A stretch of 64,000 nt of DNA from an uncultured Methanomicrobiales archaeon (GTDB taxonomy: Archaea > Halobacteriota > Methanomicrobia > Methanomicrobiales > Methanospirillaceae), in assembly GCA_949320185.1 (NCBI GenBank), contig CASGHK010000045.1, positions 1 through 64,000 on the forward strand. The letters are read 5' to 3'. Below the pieces are notes generated by a model that saw only the letters and a program-made list of their open reading frames with translations, did no database searches and was not told the origin of the DNA. Position 1 is the first letter of the stretch. Every line of letters starts with the position of its first letter. Both the position numbers and the translations under genes were made by a program. Below, piece after piece: positions 48,095 through 58,310 of this stretch.

Positions 48095-49783
48095 GTGGAC
48101 TGCACGAACCGCCAGGTCGCCGAGACGCTCCGCCTGATGGGCCAGCTCCACGAGGTCCGTGGGGACAACCCGTTCCGCGTCCGGGCGTTCATGACCGGGG
48201 CCGACGCGATCGAACGCCTTACACGCGGGGTGAACGAACTGGATCTCGAGGAGCTCCAGGTGCTCGTCGGGATAGGGGAGCGGCTCGCGACGATCGTGCT
48301 GGAGATCTGCAAGACCGGGTCGAGCGAGGAACTGGCGGCGCTCCAGAACGAGGTGCCGGCCGGCCTCGTCGACCTCCTCCGCGTCGAGGGTGTCGGCCCG
48401 AAGACGGCCGGTCGGCTCTGGCGTGAGCTCGGCGTCACCTCGGTGGCCGAGCTGAAGGAGGCGGCCGAGCGGGGACGGATCCGCCGGCTGAAGGGGTTCG
48501 GGCCGAAGCGGGAGGCGGAACTACTCCGGGGAGCCGAGCGGTTCTCGGGCGAGGAGCGGCGCATGAACCGCGCGACCGCCGAGTTCCTCCTCTCAGGCCT
48601 CGCCGAGGTCCTGGCACCGGCACGGTACGTGGTCGCGGGCTCGTATCGGCGTGGGCGGGAGACGGTCGGCGACCTCGACCTCGTCTCGTGCGAATCGCCG
48701 AAGGAGCTAAACCCGCGCCTCGCCGCCATCGCGGACGAGGTGATCGAAATGGGCGAGCGTCGAACCTCGATACGGTACCGCGGCGAACGGGTCGATCTTC
48801 GGTTCACAACCCCCGACGGCCTCGGGCCGATGCTCCTCTACCTCACCGGATCGAAGGCGTTCAACATCAAGCTCCGTGACCGGGCCCTGCTGGAGGGTCT
48901 CCGCGTCAACGAGTACGGGATCGCCGGCCGGGACGGCGCCAGCCTCGAGACCTTCCCCGACGAGGCGTCGATGCTCGGCGCGCTCGGCCTGCCGTTCATA
49001 CCCCCTGAGCTCCGCGAGGACCGGGGCGAGATAGAGGCGGCCGAACACGGCACCCTTCCCGACCTGGTGACGGCAGGCGACCTTCGGGGCGACCTCCACG
49101 TCCACTCGAACTGGTCGGACGGCGCCCTCTCCCTCGACGAGATAGCGACCGAGGGGACCCGGCGGGGCTACGAGTACCTGATCGTGTCGGACCACTCAGA
49201 GACGCTCCGGGTCGCCCACGGCCTCTCCGAACGGGACCTGGCCGAGCAGCGGCACACGATCGAGGTGATCAACCGGGACTCTCCCTGCCGGCTGATCGCC
49301 GGTGTCGAGGTCGATATCCTCGCCGACGGGACGCTCGGACTCCCGGACCGGGCCCTTGCCGACCTGGAACTCGTGATCGCCTCGCTTCATAGCGGGCTGC
49401 GCCAGGACCAGGACCAGGTGACTCGCCGGGTGATCGCCGCGTGCGAGAACGAGCACGTCGACATCATCGGCCACCCGACGGGCCGTCTTCTCGGGCGACG
49501 GAAGGCGGCGGCGGTCGACCTCTCGCGGGTGATCAAGGCCGCCGCCGAGCACGGGACGGCCCTCGAGATCAACGCCTCGCCGTTCCGGCTCGACCTCGAC
49601 GACGTAGCGGTACGATCGGCCCGTGATCGGGGCGTCCGACTCTCGATTGGGACGGATGCCCACCGGGCCGACGAGCTTGACCAGCTCCGTCATGGCCTGG
49701 CGACTGCCCGGCGCGGATGGTGTACAGGCGGGGACGTCCTGAACACCCTCCCGCTCGACCGTCTCCTGGGGGGGACGTCGTGA
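48095..49783 (+). CDS. polX: DNA polymerase X family protein with PHP domain
   Basis: HhH region, YRRGRETVGDLDLV, GDLHVHSNWSDGALSLDEI, GTDAHRADELD; GTG start. Confidence 0.94.
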   Translation: MDCTNRQVAETLRLMGQLHEVRGDNPFRVRAFMTGADAIERLTRGVNELDLEELQVLVGIGERLATIVLEICKTGSSEELAALQNEVPAGLVDLLRVEGVGPKTAGRLWRELGVTSVAELKEAAERGRIRRLKGFGPKREAELLRGAERFSGEERRMNRATAEFLLSGLAEVLAPARYVVAGSYRRGRETVGDLDLVSCESPKELNPRLAAIADEVIEMGERRTSIRYRGERVDLRFTTPDGLGPMLLYLTGSKAFNIKLRDRALLEGLRVNEYGIAGRDGASLETFPDEASMLGALGLPFIPPELREDRGEIEAAEHGTLPDLVTAGDLRGDLHVHSNWSDGALSLDEIATEGTRRGYEYLIVSDHSETLRVAHGLSERDLAEQRHTIEVINRDSPCRLIAGVEVDILADGTLGLPDRALADLELVIASLHSGLRQDQDQVTRRVIAACENEHVDIIGHPTGRLLGRRKAAAVDLSRVIKAAAEHGTALEINASPFRLDLDDVAVRSARDRGVRLSIGTDAHRADELDQLRHGLATARRGWCTGGDVLNTLPLDRLLGGTS

Positions 49784-50370
49784 TCCGCCGGGTGTATGAG
49801 CGTCACCTCGCGCGTCAGCTCGTCGAGCTGCCGGACCGGATCTGCGTCCTCCTCTCGGATCACGATATGTTCGAGGCGCCCGGCCGGCTCCGCGAATGCG
49901 TCGAGTGGTGCCGCGAGGTCGGGATCGCAGGAGTGATATTCCACATCTCCACCGATGAACCCGCCCTGCTCGAGCCGCACCTCTCGACGATCAGGGAGAT
50001 CTCCCGGGTGGCTCATCTCACCCTGTACTACGGCCACCAGACCGAGTCTGCCGGCAAGGGGATGGAGGTCACGGTCGCGATCGGAAAGAGCGGGCGTGAG
50101 GAGATCGCCGACTGCATCCGCCGTATGGCCGAGGACGGAGTGGACCCATCGGCGGTCGATGAGCACACGATCGAGTCCTACCTCACCTTCCCGTACGCCC
50201 CCGACCTCGTGATCAAGACCGGCGGCAACCACCTGACCGACTTCCTGATCTGGCAGTCGGTCTACAGCGAGCTCTTCTTCTCCGACGTGAACTGGCCGCT
50301 GTTCCGGAGGCTCGACCTGCTCCGGGCCCTGCGCGACTACCAGTCGAGGGTCCGCCGGTTCGGAAAATAA
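49780..50370 (+). CDS. cis-prenyltransferase (UppS) family paralog lacking catalytic motifs
   Basis: YERHLARQL...ICVLLSDHDMFEAPGRLRECVEWCREVGIAGVIFHISTDEP...PDLVIKTGGNHLTDFLIWQSVYSELFFSDVNWP; GTG start overlapping polX stop. Confidence 0.82.
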   Translation: MIRRVYERHLARQLVELPDRICVLLSDHDMFEAPGRLRECVEWCREVGIAGVIFHISTDEPALLEPHLSTIREISRVAHLTLYYGHQTESAGKGMEVTVAIGKSGREEIADCIRRMAEDGVDPSAVDEHTIESYLTFPYAPDLVIKTGGNHLTDFLIWQSVYSELFFSDVNWPLFRRLDLLRALRDYQSRVRRFGK

Positions 50371-50389
50371 GGTCGCGTGGTCCGGGCGT

Positions 50390-51898
50390 CTAGACCTCGA
50401 CCGAGAGGGCGACGATTCCGTTCGGGTCCTTTGTCGTCGCCTGTTTCAGGACCGCTCCGTCCCGCTCGACCCGGACTTCGAGCAGGTCGGTCGTACCGCC
50501 AAGCTTCTGAATATTGACCGTGACCATCCGTACCGGCCCGGTCACCGCCCGGCTCTGGGTCCCCTTCCCCGCCACGGGGGTCTCGGTGTAGGTGTCGCTC
50601 TGCTGTCCGATCGTGCCGGACCAGCTCCCTTCAGAGGCGATCACCACCTGGATCCCGGCCCCGGTGGACGGGGTGGATGGAGTGGACGTGGCCGAACCTG
50701 CCCCCCCGTCGATCGTACCCGTCGGAGTCGCCAGAACGGTGGTCGGACGCTGGACGGCGGTCGTCCAGGCGCGGACCGTCGGCACCACAGCCCCGCCGAT
50801 CGCCCGGGTCGAGAGTGACGCGACAGTCACATTCTCCGCGTTGCCCACGGGTCGTGTCGGCGTCGCGACCGTGTGGACCGGCATCCCGGTGAACTTGTTG
50901 ATCCGGTCGGTTCCGGTCTCGTTCCCACCAGCACCCCCGCCAGGTGGAAAGATAGCGAAGACGATCAGGGTCAGAAGTATGATCCCGCCGATCGCAAGGA
51001 TCCAGGAGGGCTTGATCGATCTGCCGAGGGCGGCTGGGTCGAAGATCGGCCCCTTCGCCCGGCCCGGTGCGCGCCTCCGGCCCGTCCTGCGCGCCCGGTC
51101 GGTCTTCTCCTGGTAATCACGGGGCACGATGATCGGCCCCTCCTCGGCGACCCCCTCGCGGGATGGTGGGGCCGGCCGTTCGAGCGGGATCGGGAGGACG
51201 GGGGGGTCGAGCCAGGGGATGATCGGATCCTCGGAGTTCGGCCCGGTGGGTTCGGGAGCGGGGGCATAGGCCGGTACGGCCGGCCTCTCTCCTGTCGTTG
51301 CGTCTTCGCCGGGCCCCGGGGCGGGCCACTCGTCCCGCACGCTTCCTCGGTCGGTCATCCCGGGCTGGCTCTCCCGGGTCCAGACCTCCTTCGGGGGGAC
51401 CATCCTGCGAAGTGCTGCCTCCGCCCGTGAGCGGGACGTGGAGGGGGGCTCCGGAGGAACCGACGCCATCTGCACCTCCTCGATCAGGCCCTCCTCGACC
51501 GACTCGTCCGGTCCAGCGGTCGGGGGTTCGGACGTGACCTCCGGCCAGGAGACCTCCGCCGGTTCGGCGGCGGGCGCCGCTGCTTCCGGCCCGGGCACAG
51601 AGGGTCGGGAGACCGGCGGAACGAAACCGGGAGCCGGGAGCGGCGCCGTCTCCCCGGTCTCTCGGGCCCGGCGCTGCCGGAGCTCGGTCAGGGGAAGCTG
51701 GATCCGCTCACGCGGACGGTTCGGCCAGGCCGAGACCGGGCGCCGGATCCCGGTATCGGCGGAGCCCGGGGCACTGGCGGGGGGCGTCGACGCGGGTGCG
51801 TCCCTGTCTGCCTTATCGCGGCGGAGCTGGGCCCCGCAGCGGGAGCAGAACCGGTCGTCCGGATCGGTGATCGCCGCGCCACACTGATGGCAGAACAT
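50390..51898 (-). CDS. Zinc-ribbon protein with disordered Pro-rich region and single TM
   Basis: MFCHQCGAAITDPDDRFCSRCGAQL; TM ILAIGGIILLTLIVFAIFPPGGGAGGNE; C-terminal extracellular beta domain. Confidence 0.75.
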   Translation of the reverse strand: MFCHQCGAAITDPDDRFCSRCGAQLRRDKADRDAPASTPPASAPGSADTGIRRPVSAWPNRPRERIQLPLTELRQRRARETGETAPLPAPGFVPPVSRPSVPGPEAAAPAAEPAEVSWPEVTSEPPTAGPDESVEEGLIEEVQMASVPPEPPSTSRSRAEAALRRMVPPKEVWTRESQPGMTDRGSVRDEWPAPGPGEDATTGERPAVPAYAPAPEPTGPNSEDPIIPWLDPPVLPIPLERPAPPSREGVAEEGPIIVPRDYQEKTDRARRTGRRRAPGRAKGPIFDPAALGRSIKPSWILAIGGIILLTLIVFAIFPPGGGAGGNETGTDRINKFTGMPVHTVATPTRPVGNAENVTVASLSTRAIGGAVVPTVRAWTTAVQRPTTVLATPTGTIDGGAGSATSTPSTPSTGAGIQVVIASEGSWSGTIGQQSDTYTETPVAGKGTQSRAVTGPVRMVTVNIQKLGGTTDLLEVRVERDGAVLKQATTKDPNGIVALSVEV

Positions 51899-51915
51899 GT
51901 CCGTGTATTACTATT

Positions 51916-52728
51916 CTACCCCGACCCCGTAATAACCGTGCCGCATCGAGAGCCGGCCCCCCGTCTCTCGGCGGTCCGCTGGCGGTAGACCCGGACGGCC
52001 CGGAGGAGGTCGATCTTCCGGAACTGGGGCCAGTAGGGTGCACAGAAATAGACCGCACACTCGTTGCCGTTCGCCTGCCAGGGCAGGAAGTTCGAGGTTC
52101 GGTACTCGTTGCCGGTCCGGATGATCAGGTCGACCGGGGGGAGGTCATCCCCCTCCGCCATCCGCTCCTCGACGAGGGCCGGCGAGATCTCACTCGCCGC
52201 GACACTCCCGGAGGCCACGTCCGAGAGGAGGCGGCGGGCCGCGTTCACGATCTCGTTCCGTCCGCCGTAGGCGAGTGCGATGTTGAGGTGGAACCGTGTA
52301 TAGCCGGCCGTCCGTTCCTCTGCCTCCTCTATCGCCCCGAGGAGGTCGGGGGGGAGCAGGGCCCGGTCCCCGACCATCCGCACCCGGATCCCGTAGCGGT
52401 GCACCCGTTCGTCCGAGACGACCGCCATGAACTTCTCGCGAAAGAGCGCGAAGAGCTCTTCGAGCTCAGCCGGCTCGCGGCGGAAGTTCTCGGTGGAGAA
52501 GGCGTAAAGGGTGATGTGCTCGACACCGAGGTCGCAGGCCCACCCAAGCAACCGCTCGGTCGTGTCCGCCCCAGCCCGGTGACCGACCGAGGTGTCCGCC
52601 CCGAGCTCGCGGGCGTATCGCCGGTTGCCGTCCTGGATGATCGCGATGTGCCGGGGGATCGAGGTGCACTGGAGTTGGAGATACCGCTCGTAGATGGGCT
52701 CGACCAGGCTCCGGAGCCGACCGGTCAC
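51916..52728 (-). CDS. uppS: Polyprenyl diphosphate synthase (cis-prenyltransferase)
   Basis: HIAIIQDGNRRYARELG...HITLYAFSTENFRRE...LIIRTGNEYRTSNFLPWQ. Confidence 0.95.
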   Translation of the reverse strand: MTGRLRSLVEPIYERYLQLQCTSIPRHIAIIQDGNRRYARELGADTSVGHRAGADTTERLLGWACDLGVEHITLYAFSTENFRREPAELEELFALFREKFMAVVSDERVHRYGIRVRMVGDRALLPPDLLGAIEEAEERTAGYTRFHLNIALAYGGRNEIVNAARRLLSDVASGSVAASEISPALVEERMAEGDDLPPVDLIIRTGNEYRTSNFLPWQANGNECAVYFCAPYWPQFRKIDLLRAVRVYRQRTAERRGAGSRCGTVITGSG

Positions 52729-53786
52729 AGGGGGGTCACCTCCACGACCATGCCTCGGTTCGGGTAGCGTTCAACGACCGCCTTGTCACCCGCGACGGCG
52801 TCCCGGCCCTCGGCCAGCCGCCACCAGGCGAGCTCCAGGCCGTCCTCTTCGACCGCGTACTCGTCCTCCTCAAGGCCGAGAGCGGCCACCGCGTCCCCGA
52901 TTGGCCCGGTCGGCCTGAGCCGGCCGTAGACCACGGTGCCGTCCTCAGTGCACTCATCGAAGGTCCGGGCCGTGTTGCGGGCGATCCGGACCAGCCGCTG
53001 GCGGAGCTGGACCGAGTCCTTGAACCCGGAGGTGCAGAACCGGACCCGGGGATCGTCCAGCAGGGGGGCTGCCCACTCCAGGCAGCCCTCGATGGCATTT
53101 CCCACCGGCCGGGCGAGCGAGAGCCCGCGCTCCCGCATCCCGTCCGCGTTCGCCTCCCCCCACTCCAGCTCGTTGATATTGAAGAAGTCAACGAGCGGGA
53201 GTAGCGGGGCGAGTCTCTCGATCCCCGGGAGGGCCGGCACCTCCACTCCGATCGCGAACCCGAGGGTGCGCGCCTCCCGGATCGCCCGGGGATAGTCTGT
53301 CTCGCAGATCCGCTCCCAGTCCTCGTGCGGCGGGTGGAGCCGGAGCTCGTCCACCAGGCCGACGAGCGGCTGGAGTTCGTCCCGTGAAGGGGCCCGCCCG
53401 GTATAGAGGTGGATCTGGTGGCCCGGGCCGAAGGCCGTCTTCAGGGCCCGGCAGAACCGAACTACCCGTTCGGGCTCGAGGAGGGGGTCCCCACCCGTCA
53501 CCCCTGTGCCGAGCGCTGACATCGTCCGGGCCTCGGCGAGAAGATCCTCCTCGGAAACGACCACCCGGTCGTTCGCGAAGCTCCGGTCAGCCCCCTTCCG
53601 TTCGGTCGAGAGGGGGCAGTACCAGCAGTCGCGGTCGCACCGCCCGGTCACGAAGAGGACCAGCTTGGCGCCCTCGCGGCAGAGCGTGCATCCCGGTGCG
53701 ATGAACCGGTCCGGCGCGTCCTCCATCATCCCGTACGATGGGCGGCCGAGAAGAAGAGGATATGCGTCCCGTACCGGTAGCGTCAT
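52725..53786 (-). CDS. Radical SAM protein
   Basis: VTGRCDRDCWYCPLSTERKG (CxxxCxxC); GTGVTGGDPLLEPERVV. Confidence 0.92.
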   Translation of the reverse strand: MTLPVRDAYPLLLGRPSYGMMEDAPDRFIAPGCTLCREGAKLVLFVTGRCDRDCWYCPLSTERKGADRSFANDRVVVSEEDLLAEARTMSALGTGVTGGDPLLEPERVVRFCRALKTAFGPGHQIHLYTGRAPSRDELQPLVGLVDELRLHPPHEDWERICETDYPRAIREARTLGFAIGVEVPALPGIERLAPLLPLVDFFNINELEWGEANADGMRERGLSLARPVGNAIEGCLEWAAPLLDDPRVRFCTSGFKDSVQLRQRLVRIARNTARTFDECTEDGTVVYGRLRPTGPIGDAVAALGLEEDEYAVEEDGLELAWWRLAEGRDAVAGDKAVVERYPNRGMVVEVTPL

Positions 53787-53815
53787 AACCCCTCCTCCCC
53801 AAACCTTCACGCTGC

Positions 53816-55672
53816 ATGGCGGTTGGAGACCACGGGCGAAAGAACCGGCGTCACGTCCCCTTGGGGGACGACGAGCCCCGCCTCTCCCCCACCACCCTCG
53901 CCTTCCTCGCGGTCTTTGCGATCGTCCTCGTCGTCGCAATCGCGGCCTCGCTCCTCTTTCTCAACCTTTTTGCCGGGCACGGACCGCCCCTCTCGATCGA
54001 GGTGGGGTTCGACGGCTCTACCCTCCGGGTGTACCATGGGGGCGGGATCGAGCTCCCGCCGGGCGACTACCGGCTCCTGGTCGACAGCCAGGACCGCACG
54101 AGGGACGCCCGGCTTGAAAACACCGCGAAGGCAATGAACTTCTCGGAGGGGCGCACCCTCGTCCTCGCGGCGCCGGCGCCTGTCCAGGGTGTCCAGGTAC
54201 GGTACGAGGGCGATGCCGGCGCCCATGTCGTGATCGCCGAGCGGTATGCCGAGGAGTTCGTCCGAACGGGGGCCGACGATCCCTGGGCGATGCCTTTCCC
54301 GCCCTCTCCCACCACGACCCCGCGGGCCGCCGAGGTGCCGCCGAAGGAATACACCTTCCCACCGGCACCGGCACCGAAGCCCCTCGCCGAGCCGCCGCGA
54401 GCCGGCCATATCTACGTGGCGGCCGCCGACTCCTTCCCTCCCGCCTCCGGAGAGGTGGTCTGGTGCGACGGGGCCGCGGACGAGGTCGAGATCGCCGAGG
54501 CGCTCAGCCGGGCGGGAACGGTCGAGCTCCTGGAGGGGACCTTCCACCTCTCGCGCCGGCTCACTCTCCCGGCCTACACGGTGCTCGCGGGCCAGGGGCG
54601 GACCCGGACCGTGCTGGAGGTCGAGAACGATGCCGACCGGTATCAACCCATCGAGATCGCGCAGCCGTACGTGACGGTCCGCGACCTTCGAGTGCAGGGC
54701 CAGGGCTTCTTCCGGATCTCGGCGAGCCACGTCCGGGTCCGGGACGTTGTCGCGACCAGTCGCACCCAGGACGGCCGCCTCCTCCCCTCGGGGGGGAATG
54801 GGATGTTCTTCATCTGGGCGGACCGGTCCGACGTGGAGGACGTGGAGTTCCACTCCTGTACCGCCTATGACTGCTCCACCCACGGCTTCAACTTGAACCA
54901 GGACTTCTCGGATCGCGTACCGCGGACCACCCGGGCGATCCGGTTCGTGAACTGCTACGCCGCCCTCTGTGGGTACGGCACTGCCGGGGGCTCGCGTTCG
55001 CCCTGGATCACCGGCTTCGACCTCCAGGAGAGCCAGGACCTGGTCGACTGCCAGGTGATCAACTGCATCGCCGAGTCGAACTGGGAGTCCGGGTTCCACG
55101 CCGAACCCGGGGCCCGGCTCGATGCGGAGATGCGCGAGATCGGCCCGAGGACGAGATGTGAGGGACTCGTCCTGGAGAACTGCGTCGCGAAGAACAACGG
55201 CTGGAGGAATACGGACCCGGGCCGATTCTTCATGTCGGGGTTCTATGTCCACCGGAACGCGGTCCTCACGGGATGCCGCTCCATCCACAACCGGAACGCG
55301 GGCTTCTACGTCCAGGGCGGGTCCACGCTCGTCTTCGATACCTGCACGGATGCGGGCTCGACCTATGGATGGCGGATCATGAAGTCGAGTCAGGAGATCG
55401 AGCTCCGGTCCTGTTCTTCCAGCGACGCCCGCACCTGGGCGATCTGGGCCGCGTATGCGAGCCGGATCAATGTCACGGACTTCACCCAGGCACGGACGGC
55501 CGGTGCCCGGTCCGTCCAGTCGATCCTGGGGTGGTACAAGGACGACGGGAAGTACGGTCGGCCGGTGACGGATTCATCCTTCCAGATCACCGTGATTGGG
55601 CCCTCGACCCTCGCACCGATCACCCGAGAGGGCTCCGGCAACCACTACGACATCGAACGCGCCAGCGGGTAG
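53816..55672 (+). CDS. Membrane-anchored right-handed beta-helix protein (NosD-like)
   Basis: N-terminal TM; VEIAEALSRAGTVELLEGTFHLSRRLTLPAYTVLAGQGRTRTVL; repetitive beta-helix rungs. Confidence 0.85.
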   Translation: MAVGDHGRKNRRHVPLGDDEPRLSPTTLAFLAVFAIVLVVAIAASLLFLNLFAGHGPPLSIEVGFDGSTLRVYHGGGIELPPGDYRLLVDSQDRTRDARLENTAKAMNFSEGRTLVLAAPAPVQGVQVRYEGDAGAHVVIAERYAEEFVRTGADDPWAMPFPPSPTTTPRAAEVPPKEYTFPPAPAPKPLAEPPRAGHIYVAAADSFPPASGEVVWCDGAADEVEIAEALSRAGTVELLEGTFHLSRRLTLPAYTVLAGQGRTRTVLEVENDADRYQPIEIAQPYVTVRDLRVQGQGFFRISASHVRVRDVVATSRTQDGRLLPSGGNGMFFIWADRSDVEDVEFHSCTAYDCSTHGFNLNQDFSDRVPRTTRAIRFVNCYAALCGYGTAGGSRSPWITGFDLQESQDLVDCQVINCIAESNWESGFHAEPGARLDAEMREIGPRTRCEGLVLENCVAKNNGWRNTDPGRFFMSGFYVHRNAVLTGCRSIHNRNAGFYVQGGSTLVFDTCTDAGSTYGWRIMKSSQEIELRSCSSSDARTWAIWAAYASRINVTDFTQARTAGARSVQSILGWYKDDGKYGRPVTDSSFQITVIGPSTLAPITREGSGNHYDIERASG

Positions 55673-55701
55673 ATTGATAGGGCCGAAGGGTCCATCCTCT
55701 G

Positions 55702-57189
55702 GTGATGAGGACCGTCGGCGAACCCAATAAACAGGTCTGTTTCGTCTTCGATCTCCACCGGGGTCTCCCCCTCCGAGCGACTCCCCTCCAGGCGCGTTCT
55801 CGCCGGGAGCCGCTCGACCTCTACTTCGAGACCGATCTCGGCCGGGAGATCCGGGAGCTCGCGGACCGGGCGCTGCTTCCGGCCGCCGAGGCGCTCGCCG
55901 CCGGCCTCGACCAGGGGTTCGCCTGCGCCCTCTCGGTCTCGGGAACCCTCGTCGACCTGCTCGAACGGCACGCGCCCGACGCCCTCGGCGCCTTGGAGCG
56001 AGTCGCCCGCCACCCCGGGGTCGAGGTGCTCAGTACGCCGTACCACCATGGGCTCGCCGGCCTCCTCCGAGACACTGGGGAGTTCCTCGACGAGGTGGAG
56101 CGCCACCGCGACCGGATGGCGTCGGTCTTCGGGGTCCGCCCCGAGGTCTTCTCGCCGCCCGAGCTCTGTGCGACCCGGCCGATGGCCGAGTTGCTTTCCA
56201 CGGCCGGTTGCACGGCCGTGCTGACCGAGCCGCGCTGGTGCCTGCCGCGGGACCTGGACCCGACTCTGGTCTACCGCTCCCGTGCCATCCAGGTGCTGCT
56301 CCGCCACTGCTGCCTCTCGGACGACCTGGCCCAGCGGTTCTTTACCCCCGAGTGGGACCGGTACCCGCTCTTTGCCGAGACCTATGCCGGCTGGCTCGCC
56401 CGGACCCCGGGTGAGTGTATCCTCATCGGGCTCGACCTCGACCGGCTCGGCGACGGCGGCGGTCTCCTCTCGTTCTTCGACGCCCTGCCCGCCGCCCTCG
56501 GAGAGGCCGGCGTCGCGACGGCCACCCCGTCGGCGGTGCTCGCCTCCCACCCGGTCGAGTCCCTCGGGCCCGACCGCGAGGTGGGGTGGACCGCCCCCGA
56601 CGAGGGCGAAACCTGGCTCGAGACGATCTTCCAGCACTCGGCGGCGAGAGCGCTCGAACGGGCCGGCGCCTGGCTCCCCGACCGGGAGGTCTGGCGCCAC
56701 CTCTCCTCCACCGACCACTTCCGCTCGATGGCGATGCGATCGGGTGGGTGCGGCCGACGGCAAGGGTGGGTCGATCACCCGACGACCGTCGAGGCGTTCG
56801 GCCGGTTCATGCGGGCGCTCTCCGCTCTCGAGGAGCGATCTGCCTCCCGCGTCCGCTCGCGCAAGGCGGCGGTGACTCTCCGGTCGCTGCCCCCCGAGCT
56901 CGCATTCGTCTTCTCGCGGGACGGCCACCCGGCCGGGTACGCGGCGCACAGCCTGGCAGAGTGCCTCGAACAGCTCTCATTCACGGCCGACGAGGTGATC
57001 GCCGGCCATCTCGATCGCCAGGACTTCGCCCACTGGTGCCGCGACGTGCTGGGCGATCGGGTCCTCGCCGAGAAGGTGATACAGTGCCGGAACAGGAACG
57101 AGTTACAGGAGACGATGGAGAAACGGATCGACGAGCTGGAGCAGCGCAGAAGATCGCCTTCTTCTGCTGGGAGTCCCTCCACGCTGTGA
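55702..57189 (+). CDS. Glycoside hydrolase family 57-like protein, divergent motifs
   Basis: VCFVFDLHRGLPL, GVEVLSTPYHHGLAGLL, FSPPELCATRPMAELL, LIGLDLDRLGDGGGLLSFFDALPAAL. Confidence 0.8.
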   Translation: MMRTVGEPNKQVCFVFDLHRGLPLRATPLQARSRREPLDLYFETDLGREIRELADRALLPAAEALAAGLDQGFACALSVSGTLVDLLERHAPDALGALERVARHPGVEVLSTPYHHGLAGLLRDTGEFLDEVERHRDRMASVFGVRPEVFSPPELCATRPMAELLSTAGCTAVLTEPRWCLPRDLDPTLVYRSRAIQVLLRHCCLSDDLAQRFFTPEWDRYPLFAETYAGWLARTPGECILIGLDLDRLGDGGGLLSFFDALPAALGEAGVATATPSAVLASHPVESLGPDREVGWTAPDEGETWLETIFQHSAARALERAGAWLPDREVWRHLSSTDHFRSMAMRSGGCGRRQGWVDHPTTVEAFGRFMRALSALEERSASRVRSRKAAVTLRSLPPELAFVFSRDGHPAGYAAHSLAECLEQLSFTADEVIAGHLDRQDFAHWCRDVLGDRVLAEKVIQCRNRNELQETMEKRIDELEQRRRSPSSAGSPSTL

Positions 57190-58310
57190 GGGTGGGAGGG
57201 CTCGCCCCCGCCGCCACCGAACTGGCGGAGGGTCTTGCCCAGCGGGGGCACGAGGTCCACTACTTCACCCGAGCCGGGCCGGAGACCCCGGGAGATCGTG
57301 CCCTGATCAACGGCGTCCACTATCACTTCTGCCGGCCCGAGGGCGAGAATATCGTCGCGTTCTGCCACTCGATGTCCGAACAGATGGTCGAGGCGTTTCG
57401 GGCGGCCGACGAACCCCGGTTCGACGTGCTCCACTTCCACGACTGGCACGCGGTCGATGCGCTCCACCAGCTCCGCGACCGGGTGACGGTCTTCTCGTAC
57501 CACTCCACCGAGTACGGGCGGAACGGCGGGAACTTCGGCGGCTGGTGGGAGTTCGGGGAGATCTCGGCCAAGGAGTGGTACGGCGGTTTCGTCTCGACCC
57601 TGGTGATGACCGTCTCCCACCACACCCGCACCGAGGTGATGTGGCTCTACAACGTGCCCGAGTGGAAGGTGACGGTCGTCCCGAACGGGGTTCGGCCAGA
57701 GCGGTTCCGAAAGGCGGTCGACCCCGGGGAGGTCAAGATGCGCTACGGGATCCACCCGCTCGCCCCGCTCGTCCTCTTCGTCGGCCGGCTTACCTACCAG
57801 AAGGGGCCGGACCTCCTGATTGAGGCGGTCCCCCTGGTCCTCGAGAAGCGCTGGGACGTCCAGTTCATCATGGCGGGGACCGGGCAGATGGAGGCCGACT
57901 TAAAGGAGCAGGCCCGGGCGCTCCCGGTCCAGTTCCCCGGATACATCTCGAACGACGCCCATCTCGACCTCCTGAACGCGGCCGACATCGTGGTCATCCC
58001 GAGCCGGAACGAGCCGTTCGGCCTGGTCCTGACCGAGGCCTGGTCGGCGGGGCGGTGCGTGGTGGCGACCGATGTGGGCGGCCTCTCGGAGAACATCGAT
58101 CCGTTCGTGGATGGGATCTGCGTCCCGTGCCAGCCCGAGTCGATCGCCTGGGGGATCAACTACGTGATCGACGACCCGCGGACGATACGCGAGCTCGGAC
58201 GGGCCGGCCAGCGAAAGGTGTACGCCCGGTTCGACTGGGACCTCGTCACCGACGCGGCGCTCGACGTCTACCGGCGGGCCCGGCCCCTCGCAGCCCGCCA
58301 GGGGACCTGA
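57084..58310 (+). CDS. Glycosyltransferase family 4 (glycogen synthase-like)
   Basis: IAFFCWESLHAVRVGGLAPAATELAEGLAQRGHEVHYFTR...VGRLTYQKGPDLLIEA...VIPSRNEPFGLVLTEAWSAG; GTG start inferred within the GH57 end. Confidence 0.92.
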   Translation: MPEQERVTGDDGETDRRAGAAQKIAFFCWESLHAVRVGGLAPAATELAEGLAQRGHEVHYFTRAGPETPGDRALINGVHYHFCRPEGENIVAFCHSMSEQMVEAFRAADEPRFDVLHFHDWHAVDALHQLRDRVTVFSYHSTEYGRNGGNFGGWWEFGEISAKEWYGGFVSTLVMTVSHHTRTEVMWLYNVPEWKVTVVPNGVRPERFRKAVDPGEVKMRYGIHPLAPLVLFVGRLTYQKGPDLLIEAVPLVLEKRWDVQFIMAGTGQMEADLKEQARALPVQFPGYISNDAHLDLLNAADIVVIPSRNEPFGLVLTEAWSAGRCVVATDVGGLSENIDPFVDGICVPCQPESIAWGINYVIDDPRTIRELGRAGQRKVYARFDWDLVTDAALDVYRRARPLAARQGT

